Part shown: positions 25,111-32,246 of the stretch, in pieces
Numbering within the stretch: position 1 is the stretch's first letter
How the letters are laid out: each line of letters begins with the position of its first letter
Assembly (NCBI RefSeq): GCF_027214025.1
Contig: NZ_JAPWHB010000001.1
Coordinates: forward strand, 1-64,000
Direction of reading: 5' to 3'
Length of the DNA stretch: 64,000 nucleotides
From: Parahoeflea alexandrii
GTDB taxonomy: Bacteria > Pseudomonadota > Alphaproteobacteria > Rhizobiales > Rhizobiaceae
Translations under genes and position numbers: made by a program
Notes under the pieces: generated by a model
Told to the model about the DNA's origin: nothing
Database searches by the model: none
Seen by the model: only the letters and a program-made list of their open reading frames with translations

Positions 25111-27012
25111 ATGTCTACTCGCCCCACTCTCGAGCGTGCGCTCGCCGATCTCCATCTCAATCGCGCTCTCAAGCCCTTCCTCCGCTCACGCAAATTCATT
25201 GTCGTGATCGTGTTGCCACCGAACGCTGACCTCGGCGAGTGGAAACATGAAGTCGATGAAATCTTGAGTCATTCTGATGTCGTCACAGATGATTGGCAGA
25301 ATGAAATGCGTCGCTCTGACAACCGCGCCGATTTTGTGATGACACCGACTGGTGCGGATCAAGGCCTTGAAGGATGCAGTCTTGGTCGTCTCAAAACCGT
25401 CCTTCTTGTGACTGCTGAGCTTGCTGACACGTTTGTAGCACATCCATCTGTCTCTGCTGCCGATGCTGTTGTACGCATCGACACGCTCTCGGTGTCCTAC
25501 ATGCAGAGAGCGTTCCATATTGCTGTCGGCCGCAAGCTCTCTATCGAAGAAGCCACCGATCTGGTGTCAATGCCCGCACGTTGGAGGCGTATTGTCGTCC
25601 GTGCCGGCCGCAATCCGCGAGCCATCTTCAAATCATTCAAGCGGTCACAGGAACGGTCTCAGGCTATCATCGATGCTATTGAGAAGCCGAAGGTCAGTGA
25701 TGGCCCTCGGCTCGAAGATATGCATGGCTATGGTGAAGCGCAGACTTGGGGTCTCGAGCTGGCGCAGGATATCGCCGACTACAAGAACGGCATCATCAGT
25801 TGGGCAGATGTCGACAATGGGCTTCTGCTTTCGGGTCCTCCAGGATGCGGCAAAACGACATTCGCGTCCGCTCTGGCGCGCACATGTGGCATGGCATTTA
25901 TCGTTGGCAGCTATGCCTCTTGGCAGGCACATGGTCATCAAGGCGACTGTCTGAAAGCCATGCGCCTGGCATTTTCAAAAGCCCGCGAGCAGGCTCCCTG
26001 CGTACTTCTTATCGACGAAATCGACAACTTCATGGATCGCGACGGCGAGGGCGATAAAGATAATCTCGCTTACAATCGAGGCATCGTAAATGGGCTTCTC
26101 GAGGAACTTGATGGTAGCATTGGCCGTGATGGTGTCGTTGTTATCGGTGCTTGCAACAACCCTCAAATTGTTGACCCAGCGGCCTGTCGTCCTGGACGTC
26201 TTGATCGGCACATTGAAATCCAGTTGCCCGACGATGAGGCACGGATGGCTATCCTGAAAGGCTACCTCCAGTCTGAATATGACCTCGACATGAGGCCTTT
26301 CAGGACTAAAACAAAAGGCATGTCAGGCGCTGATCTTTCGAGGTTGGCTCGTGACGCTCGTCGGCTTGCTCGTCGTGAGCGCATCACCGTGGAGTATAGG
26401 CATGTGAATGCATGTCTTCCTAAGCGCATCCGCCGCGACGATGATCAGATGAATCGTATCGGTGTTCACGAGATTGGCCATGCCGTTGTCGGCGTTGCTT
26501 TGGATTACGCGCCGCTCGTCGAGGTTTTTATTGAAGACCAATATGTCCCGAATTCAGGCGACCAAATCGCAGGAAGTTGCGTTTTCCAAATCGATCCGGG
26601 GCAGCGCCAAGATCAGCAAAAAATCGCCGACAGGATTTGCGCAGGTCTGGGCGCAATGGCTTGTGAGCAGATGATTTTTGGGTCGCATGGTGACGGTGTC
26701 ATCGCCGATCTTGTAGAAGTCACAACTACTGCGACATTTGCGCTGTCAGCGGTCGGTATGGGTGACACGCTTTCCTCCGCTGGTCTCCGCGATCCCGAGA
26801 GTCTGTCTCGTCTTCGGATGTATGACCCGCGTCTCAGCGGACGAGTAGAGGACCTTCTTCAGGAGCAGCTGGTGCGGGCGCGTGAGATTCTCGAAGAACG
26901 GCGCGACGTCGTCGAGCTTCTGATCTCCGAGCTTGTGCAGCGGACAAGGCTGCCAGGGTCTTTCGTGTACTCAAGGCTCGAGGTTCCTCAACCAGCCATG
27001 AATTTCGGGTGA
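25111..27012 (+). CDS. Soluble FtsH-like AAA+ ATPase with HEIGH protease motif
   Basis: 633 residues. N-terminal 200 residues unique and without membrane segments. AAA+ module with Walker A SGPPGCGKT (241-249), Walker B CVLLIDEID (297-305), sensor-1 GACNN and arginine fingers RPGRLDRH. Then a zinc-metallopeptidase domain with HEIGH (453-457) and a downstream DLVEVTTTA like the third ligand region of the M41 family. FtsH is normally membrane-anchored; this one is not. Probably unfolds and cleaves a cytosolic target. It begins a unit with the phosphoesterase 6 bp downstream. Substrate and role on the element unknown. Confidence 0.85.
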   Translation: MSTRPTLERALADLHLNRALKPFLRSRKFIVVIVLPPNADLGEWKHEVDEILSHSDVVTDDWQNEMRRSDNRADFVMTPTGADQGLEGCSLGRLKTVLLVTAELADTFVAHPSVSAADAVVRIDTLSVSYMQRAFHIAVGRKLSIEEATDLVSMPARWRRIVVRAGRNPRAIFKSFKRSQERSQAIIDAIEKPKVSDGPRLEDMHGYGEAQTWGLELAQDIADYKNGIISWADVDNGLLLSGPPGCGKTTFASALARTCGMAFIVGSYASWQAHGHQGDCLKAMRLAFSKAREQAPCVLLIDEIDNFMDRDGEGDKDNLAYNRGIVNGLLEELDGSIGRDGVVVIGACNNPQIVDPAACRPGRLDRHIEIQLPDDEARMAILKGYLQSEYDLDMRPFRTKTKGMSGADLSRLARDARRLARRERITVEYRHVNACLPKRIRRDDDQMNRIGVHEIGHAVVGVALDYAPLVEVFIEDQYVPNSGDQIAGSCVFQIDPGQRQDQQKIADRICAGLGAMACEQMIFGSHGDGVIADLVEVTTTATFALSAVGMGDTLSSAGLRDPESLSRLRMYDPRLSGRVEDLLQEQLVRAREILEERRDVVELLISELVQRTRLPGSFVYSRLEVPQPAMNFG

Positions 27013-27018
27013 TTGGTC

Positions 27019-27660
27019 ATGAGCTTCGTCAACAAACACTACATCAGCGACACGCATTTCGGGCATCAGCGTATGCTCGATATGCAGCCAAGACCGTTCA
27101 CGGATATCCATGATCATGACGAATGGATGGTCACCTGCTGGAACGATGTCGTCGGGCGTGACGACATCGTTTTCCATCTCGGTGATTTTGCTGCGCGACT
27201 TCATGAGACGGATCGCATCCGCTCACTTTTCAGTCGGCTCAACGGCAGGAAGTACCTTGTCATTGGCAATCATGACGTTGACAAAAAAGGTGCCTTGCAT
27301 CCGACCTTGGCGGCACTGGCATGGGAGAGCCGCCCTGAACACGGTCTGCGCACAAAAGACGGCGGGCATGACCTCTGGCTTTCGCACTACGCTGCACGCA
27401 CATGGCCGTCATCGCATCACGGAAGCTTTCACTTCTACGGACACAGCCATGGACGGCTCCCGGGTGTCGGTCGGAGCAGGGATGTCGGTGTCGATGTGCC
27501 GGATGTCGACTTCACGCCGAGGACATTCGCATATCTGACAAGAGGAATTTTAGAGACTGAAAATTTGAAAATGCGGGCGACACGCGGCGATGTTGATGCG
27601 GCACTGGCAATCCTCGACCGCGCCCCTGATGTCGAACCTGATCCTGGCGACGAGCTGTAA
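27019..27660 (+). CDS. Calcineurin-like metallophosphoesterase
   Basis: 213 residues with all metal-binding blocks of the family: SDTHFGH, HLGDFAAR, VIGNHD, a histidine in LSHYAARTW and YGHSHG. The form is close to small phage and bacterial phosphoesterases active on phosphodiesters or nucleotides. ATG 27019 lies 6 bp after the AAA+ gene, so the two are co-expressed. The C-terminal 40 residues are a charged tail. A partnership of AAA+ protease and phosphoesterase could act in element maintenance or defence; this is inference. Confidence 0.88.
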   Translation: MSFVNKHYISDTHFGHQRMLDMQPRPFTDIHDHDEWMVTCWNDVVGRDDIVFHLGDFAARLHETDRIRSLFSRLNGRKYLVIGNHDVDKKGALHPTLAALAWESRPEHGLRTKDGGHDLWLSHYAARTWPSSHHGSFHFYGHSHGRLPGVGRSRDVGVDVPDVDFTPRTFAYLTRGILETENLKMRATRGDVDAALAILDRAPDVEPDPGDEL

Positions 27661-27682
27661 ACCAAGGATCGACGTCTCCTTA

Positions 27683-27708
27683 GTGTAGTTATGAGGACTT
27701 AACTACAC
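27683..27708. promoter_or_regulatory. Inverted repeat upstream of the helix-turn-helix gene
   Basis: GTGTAGTT (27683-27690) and AACTACAC (27701-27708) are perfect 8-bp arms with a 10-bp spacer, just after the phosphoesterase stop. Either an operator for the following gene or a weak hairpin. Confidence 0.5.
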
Positions 27709-27819
27709 AATTAAGGTATGGAAATCCCTTGTCTTTTTGAATTAAATATTCAGTCTGGATTAGCGCGGGCAGGGCTATTGAATCATACTAATCTCATTAA
27801 AATTGTTGAGATCAGACAG

Positions 27820-28281
27820 ATGAATGAAGCACGCAGGCGCACTTGGAATAGAGACATGGATGCTAGGCTCCTGGCGCTATGGAAAGCCAATCGAACGATC
27901 AAGGATATCTCCGCTGAACTTGGTAGGTCGGAGACCTCCGTGCAGACTAGAACGTCACGTCTCGGTTTTGGAAAAAGGTCGATGTGTGATGTGCTTAATG
28001 TGTCGGCGAACGGTCAGGTATATTGTTCGGAAGCTGAGACTGCTGAGCTTGATGCAATGCGCATCAAGGGTGTGACTTTACGTCAGCTCTCTGAGCATTT
28101 TGGGCGATCAATTGAGTCAATAAAAACGAAGCTGGCGTCTATTAATCGGAAATCTACGCGACCAATCATAGCTATTAAAATGCGTCCATGTCTGCGGTGC
28201 GAGACGACTTTTGGTTCAGAAGGCCCAGGTAATCGCATGTGCGAACCGTGTCGGGAATATACGACGTCACTCGATTTTTGA
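27820..28281 (+). CDS. Helix-turn-helix (Myb/GcrA-like) and zinc-ribbon-like protein
   Basis: About 153 residues from ATG 27820 (an earlier ATG at 27718 has no usable ribosome-binding site). Two repeated DNA-binding helix sets: WNRDMDARLLALWKANRTIK with DISAELGRSETSVQTRTSRL, and TAELDAMRIKGVTLRQLSEH with FGRSIESIKTKLASI. At the end CLRCETTFG...CEPC is a zinc-binding knuckle. Likely a transcription factor of the element. Possible targets are the palindromes at 22557 and 23002; no direct evidence. Confidence 0.6.
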   Translation: MNEARRRTWNRDMDARLLALWKANRTIKDISAELGRSETSVQTRTSRLGFGKRSMCDVLNVSANGQVYCSEAETAELDAMRIKGVTLRQLSEHFGRSIESIKTKLASINRKSTRPIIAIKMRPCLRCETTFGSEGPGNRMCEPCREYTTSLDF

Positions 28282-28287
28282 CGCCCT

Positions 28288-28371
28288 AATTCAAGAACTC
28301 GTTTTGCACGCGGCATAGTTGAATTCTTGAATTAAATTTCGATAGGTAAAATGCAATCCAACAATTCAAGA
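28288..28371. repeat. Three copies of AATTCAAGA
   Basis: AATTCAAGA at 28288-28296 and 28363-28371 and its reverse complement at 28325-28333 are spaced 37-38 bp. They lie in the 250-bp gap before the excisionase-like gene, which also contains the second copy of CACGCGGCATAGTTGA (28307-28322). Candidate regulator sites; nothing else is seen in the gap. Confidence 0.5.
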
Positions 28372-28530
28372 CTTCATCCATCTATCTGATATTCCTACAT
28401 CATCGACATTTCTGCAACAGTCCCAAGCGGCCGTCCTAAAAAACGTACCGGTTGCAGATATCGTGTTGACAAGAGAACTCACGACGCGCTTTCTACCGCC
28501 ACTGAACTAGGGTTATGAGAGGTGGAGCGC

Positions 28531-29058
28531 ATGGATGATGACAACATTCTCGATGAGATGGGGAAGCTCATCGCTTGCATTGAGGAAGACATTCTCAAGT
28601 TCGATCAAGGGTTCGACAAGTTCAAATCAGAGATCGATGAAATCGTCAGTGGCTCTATGCCGCGTGGGTACGGAGACGATGATCTCATCGCGCTGCCACT
28701 CGTTGTCTATCTTCCTGAACTCGGCGGCAGCCTGACCGTCAATCACGATTTCTCGACAATCGGCACGGTTTCGAGGAAGGCGATCTACGCTGCCATCGCA
28801 AGCGGCGATCTGGAGGTCGTCAAAATTAACAAGAATTTTCACGTCACAAAAGCAGCCCTGAAAGATTGGATTGAAGCATGTCGAAGCCAAAGCAAAAACA
28901 GGGCCCAGTCCTCCGCTGTCGTGCCGCTCGGTACGAAGACGGGAAGCTCACACACCGAGGAACGTTCTTCATCGACGATGAAGGAAAGCAAACTGCGACA
29001 GGATGCGGTTTCGGCGATGATTCTGAGTATGCAGAAGCGTACGAAGCCGCAAAGCTGA
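28531..29058 (+). CDS. Excisionase-like helix-turn-helix protein
   Basis: About 175 residues from ATG 28531 (AGAGG 8 bp upstream; GTG 28522 possible). N-terminal acidic helix, then a MerR/Xis-type fold with GTVSRKAIYAAIASGDLEVV and VTKAALKDWIEAC, a pattern of small DNA-binding excisionases. The last 60 residues, from about CRSQSKN on, are Ser-rich and lie over the start of the integrase in another frame, so they may be an unselected tail. It should steer the integrase toward excision. Confidence 0.65.
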   Translation: MDDDNILDEMGKLIACIEEDILKFDQGFDKFKSEIDEIVSGSMPRGYGDDDLIALPLVVYLPELGGSLTVNHDFSTIGTVSRKAIYAAIASGDLEVVKINKNFHVTKAALKDWIEACRSQSKNRAQSSAVVPLGTKTGSSHTEERSSSTMKESKLRQDAVSAMILSMQKRTKPQS

Positions 29059-30155
29059 AGTTCCATGAATACAGCGTTGCCGCCTTCGCTATCAAGAAAG
29101 GGCAGAAGGTCGATAAGGCCGTAAGCGTGGAAGCCGAGCATGTGAAGATCGGTGATCTCATCCTGTTCTACATGAACGCTGAGGTCGATGCGATCACGGC
29201 TATGCGCGATGATAGACGTCGGGAACATCTGTCACAGATCGCCTGTCTCAACGAATTCTGGGGTGATCGGTTTGTCTCGGAGATCAACAAAGTAAATTCC
29301 ATTGAGTATCAGAAAGACAAGAAGGTTTCAGTTGTGCGCAATAAGCTGATCCTTCTTAAATCGATTATCAATTACGGCTCAGGGCAGGGGCAATTGAAAA
29401 AATACGACAATCAGTTAGACTATTATCAGCCCGCACGCTTGACCAATCGTGCAGAAATTTATGAGATTGACGAGCTTATTGCTATGTACAAAGCGGCGAT
29501 GAGACGACGTCATTCGTGGAGGGAAGGGCGCAAAGAACTTCTCGAAGAGAGGGGCGAGACGGCTGATCAGCAGACGGTCACATATCACAATCGCGTAGCT
29601 GCTCACATCGCTAAGTTCCTGCTCGTCGCCGTGATGACTGGAACACGAGCCTCTCGAATCCAACAAGCGTCATTTGTGAAAGAGGCTGGTCGGCCGTGGA
29701 TCGATCTCAAAAATGGTATCTTCTACAGAGCCGCGTTGAATGAACAGGTGGCTCTTAACAAAAGAGCCGATCCTATCCTTATCCCAGAGCGGCTTCTGAG
29801 GATGATGCGCCGCTGGCATCATGGTAGCGGGAAAACTCCAGGGTGCCGATATCTCATCGAGTACCAAGGACGTCCTGTCGATTGCCGCAAAGGTTTTTAC
29901 ACTCTCAAGAATGAGGTACTGTCCGAAGAGCGAGCCAAGGAATTGAATCGGCATAGTCTCAAACACACCGCTGTCACAATGCTCCTGCGCGATGGCGTGT
30001 CCATCGAAGCAGTCGCTCAGTACATGTCGACGACACCTGAAATTATTCGCCAAGTTTATTCACATCTCATTCCTGGCGAGTTCTCAGAGGTGCATCAGTC
30101 GTTCAATAGGAAGCGTTCAAGGAGGCCTAGACCAGGTGAGCAGAAAGCCGCTTGA
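28878..30155 (+). CDS. int: Tyrosine recombinase (integrase)
   Basis: 425 residues. Catalytic residues: R257 in MTGTRASRI, H359-x-x-K362-H363 in RHSLKHTAV (K in place of the more usual R) and the nucleophile Y394 in RQVYSHL. N-terminal arm- and core-binding regions precede it. The gene begins 181 bp before the end of the excisionase-like gene, in a different frame, and stops 149 bp before the tRNA-Pro 3' half, its probable attachment site. It integrates and, with the excisionase, excises the element. Confidence 0.93.
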   Translation: MSKPKQKQGPVLRCRAARYEDGKLTHRGTFFIDDEGKQTATGCGFGDDSEYAEAYEAAKLKFHEYSVAAFAIKKGQKVDKAVSVEAEHVKIGDLILFYMNAEVDAITAMRDDRRREHLSQIACLNEFWGDRFVSEINKVNSIEYQKDKKVSVVRNKLILLKSIINYGSGQGQLKKYDNQLDYYQPARLTNRAEIYEIDELIAMYKAAMRRRHSWREGRKELLEERGETADQQTVTYHNRVAAHIAKFLLVAVMTGTRASRIQQASFVKEAGRPWIDLKNGIFYRAALNEQVALNKRADPILIPERLLRMMRRWHHGSGKTPGCRYLIEYQGRPVDCRKGFYTLKNEVLSEERAKELNRHSLKHTAVTMLLRDGVSIEAVAQYMSTTPEIIRQVYSHLIPGEFSEVHQSFNRKRSRRPRPGEQKAA

Positions 30156-30304
30156 CTCTCAGACTGCATCCGGGCATCAAGCGCGAGTTGTTGTTTTATT
30201 ACCGCCAAGTCACCGCCAAGGAAACAGTGGGAATTGACGGGAACGAACGGACATCAACTGGGGTTTTCGGACACCAGAAAGCCTTATAAACTGGGTCGTG
30301 TCGG

Positions 30305-30352
30305 TGGTTTGGGACCAGAGGGTCGGGAGTTCGAATCTCTCCGCTCCGACCA
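30305..30352 (+). other. attR: 3' half of tRNA-Pro(UGG)
   Basis: The sequence from the anticodon arm (TGGTTTGGGACCAGA) through the variable loop, T arm (GGGAGTTCGAATCTCTC) and acceptor end CGCTCCGACCA matches tRNA-Pro. Upstream of 30305 the D arm and 5' acceptor strand are absent, so this is a truncated copy. It marks the border between element and chromosome. The expected core for strand exchange is the anticodon loop. A 7-bp hairpin (30360-30377) follows on the chromosome side. Confidence 0.88.
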
Positions 30353-30440
30353 TTTTTAGGCGTCCGGCTACGGACGCGATGCAGCAGGGCGCCGTGATCC
30401 GCCTTTCCGGGCGGTAACCGCCATGAAGAGGGATTGGGAC

Positions 30441-30746
30441 ATGACTGCGAAAATCTATCGTCCCGCAAAGACTGCCATGCAATCCGGAAAGGCCAAGAGC
30501 CTCGACTGGGTCTTGGAGTTCGAGCAGGAAAAGCCCCGCAGCATTGACCCGATGATGGGCTATACATCTTCGGCGGACATGAAGAGCCAGATCCGGATGA
30601 CGTTCGAGACGCGTGAGGCGGCGATTGCCTATGCCACGCGCAACGGCATCGCCTTCCGGGTTTCCGAGCCCAAGGAAAGCAAGCGCCGCCGGGTGGCCTA
30701 TTCCGACAATTTCCGTTTCGACCGCCGCCAGCCCTGGACCCACTAG
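30441..30746 (+). CDS. ETC complex I subunit, NDUFS4-like
   Basis: 101 residues of the conserved-region family that includes the mitochondrial NDUFS4 (18-kDa) subunit. Signature features: AKIYRPAKTAMQSG at the N-terminus, LDWVLEFE, MGYTSSADMKSQIRMTFETR and YSDNFRFDRRQPWTH at the end. An accessory subunit stabilising the NADH-binding part of complex I. ATG 30441 with GAGGG is preferred over 30423. It is the first chromosomal gene after the element. Confidence 0.93.
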   Translation: MTAKIYRPAKTAMQSGKAKSLDWVLEFEQEKPRSIDPMMGYTSSADMKSQIRMTFETREAAIAYATRNGIAFRVSEPKESKRRRVAYSDNFRFDRRQPWTH

Positions 30747-30789
30747 AAACTATCGTGATTTGCCCGGTCGACGAGGGCAAAACGCAGCC

Positions 30790-30866
30790 GGCCCCTTAGC
30801 TCAGCTGGATAGAGCACCGGCCTTCTAAGCCGACGGTCGCAGGTTCGAATCCTGCAGGGGTCGCCA
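30790..30866 (+). tRNA. tRNA-Arg (anticodon TCT)
   Basis: 77 nt with encoded CCA. Acceptor stem GGCCCCT pairs with AGGGGTC (one G-T pair). The D arm GCTCAGCTGGATAGAGC, anticodon stem CCGGC with loop CTTCTAA, and T arm GCAGGTTCGAATCCTGC all fold. Reads AGA (and AGG by wobble) arginine codons. Confidence 0.98.
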
Positions 30867-31071
30867 ATCAAACGCGGGTCCAGCCCGGAAACACTATTCA
30901 CGCTGGTTCGGCTCTCCCCTGTATGAACAGCCCATGTTCGGGTTGTCAAAAATGCCGCGGGCTCTGTCGTGTTTTTCGCTTTGCTGAAATGTTCTATGGG
31001 CGTGCTTGTGTGATACGATGCTTTTAGAGGCATTAGTAATATAAAGATGTACCTGATTCGAAAGTGACGAC

Positions 31072-31761
31072 ATGCTGGTAACGGAAACCGCTTTACACTT
31101 GGGACCTGAGCTGGAGCGCGCTGTCAACCGGGTCGACTTTTTCCGCCTGTTCAAATCCCTGGCCGGAAGCAACGGATTCTCCCATTTCGGCCTGACGGAA
31201 ATAGCGGGCGAAGAGCATGGGCTGAGTCTCCAGCATGTTCACGCGCTGCATAACTTCCCCGGGTCCTGGTTTGACGATCCGAAAGATCAGGTGATCGACG
31301 CTGCCGATCCGGTTGCGCAGTACCTGCAGAAGGCGTCCGCGCCTTACCTGATGGATATCCGGCAGCCGCCTTCCCGGGTGCTTTTGTCGAGCGGTGCTAC
31401 CGCGGCTGTCATTGTTCCGCTCCACGCGGCAACGGGCAAGCGCTACGGTCTGATCATGGTCGGAGGCGACGCCAAGGAAGATCATCAGGCGCTGGCGTTG
31501 ATCGCGCTCGATGCCGCCTTGATTTTTCAGCGCTACTTCGAGGTGATCTTGTCACTGGATTCGATCAGCGGTTTGAGCGATCGGGAAATACAGATTGTCC
31601 GCTGGACCTCGGAGGGCAAGACATCCGCTGAGATTGCCATCATTCTGGCTTTGTCCGAGCACACGGTCAATTCGTATATCGCGGCCGTTTTGCGCAAGCT
31701 GCACGTCGTCAACCGGGCACAGATGGTGGCGTCGGCCATCCGCAGCGGCCTGATAGCGTAG
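31072..31761 (+). CDS. LuxR-family transcriptional regulator
   Basis: 229 residues: an N-terminal autoinducer-binding-like domain (about 10-150, FGLTEIAGE and HNFPGSWFDD) and a C-terminal LuxR helix-turn-helix (LSDREIQIVRWTSEGKTSAE, then SEHTVNSYIAAVLRKL). No synthase gene is near, so it may be an orphan receptor or respond to another signal. It is followed after 17 bp by a response regulator and then a kinase gene on the same strand, suggesting shared control. Confidence 0.88.
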   Translation: MLVTETALHLGPELERAVNRVDFFRLFKSLAGSNGFSHFGLTEIAGEEHGLSLQHVHALHNFPGSWFDDPKDQVIDAADPVAQYLQKASAPYLMDIRQPPSRVLLSSGATAAVIVPLHAATGKRYGLIMVGGDAKEDHQALALIALDAALIFQRYFEVILSLDSISGLSDREIQIVRWTSEGKTSAEIAIILALSEHTVNSYIAAVLRKLHVVNRAQMVASAIRSGLIA

Positions 31762-31778
31762 GGGGCGGGAGGCCTTCC

Positions 31779-32210
31779 ATGAGCACAAGACAGGACGGCA
31801 AGCAGTTGAGGGTTTTGCTGATTGACGACGATCCGGCCGAGCATGTCCTGTTGCAGCGCAAGCTGCAAAAGGCCAACGAAACATCGATCGAACTGGACTA
31901 CGTCGCCGATATCGGGGCCGCGGTGGATCTCGTCAAGGCGGGTGGGGTGGACATGGTCTTCCTGGACAATCGTCTTGTGCCCAACAACGACTTCCGGGAG
32001 ACCGCGCCGCTGCTGCGGCAGGCAGGCTTCGTCGGTCCGATCGGAATTATCTCGTCCGATATCAGCGGCAAGTATTTTGAGGATTTTCGGGATTACGGTG
32101 TCGACTTCAAGATCGGCAAGGATGAGATCGACGCTACGGTGATCGCCTTTGTCGTGGCGGAATATACCCGAGACCAACTGTCGGAAACCTGTTCCGAAGA
32201 CTACCTGTGA
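31779..32210 (+). CDS. Single-domain response regulator
   Basis: 143 residues, receiver fold only. Acidic triad DDD at 16-18, phosphorylatable Asp in MVFLDNRLV, Ser-Ser in the switch position (IISSDIS) and Lys in FKIGKDEID. No output domain, so it works through protein contacts or as a phosphate shuttle, probably with the kinase that follows 36 bp downstream. Confidence 0.9.
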   Translation: MSTRQDGKQLRVLLIDDDPAEHVLLQRKLQKANETSIELDYVADIGAAVDLVKAGGVDMVFLDNRLVPNNDFRETAPLLRQAGFVGPIGIISSDISGKYFEDFRDYGVDFKIGKDEIDATVIAFVVAEYTRDQLSETCSEDYL

Positions 32211-32246
32211 GCCAGCCTTTTGGGTTGTGCCTGGATTGTTAACCGC

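Larger units (their letters stand above)
1..30352. mobile_element. Arsenic-resistance integrative element in tRNA-Pro(UGG), right-hand part
   Basis: Seen: a plus-strand tyrosine recombinase ends at 30155 and is followed at 30305-30352 by the 3' half of a tRNA-Pro gene without its 5' half. That is the end expected where an element has integrated into a tRNA and carried in its own copy of the 3' end. Everything to the left is lower in GC than the DNA to the right and is accessory in content (arsenic genes, IS remnants, Rep, AAA+ protease, excisionase). Inferred: the intact tRNA-Pro and the other end lie upstream of position 1. No conjugation genes (relaxase, coupling protein, type IV secretion) are visible, so transfer functions are either outside the window or supplied in trans. 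Confidence 0.85.

Noticed and set aside
30199-30780. Two long minus-strand frames over the NDUFS4-like gene and the att site
   Set aside because: They read through the tRNA remnant and the complement of a recognised gene, with no motif.
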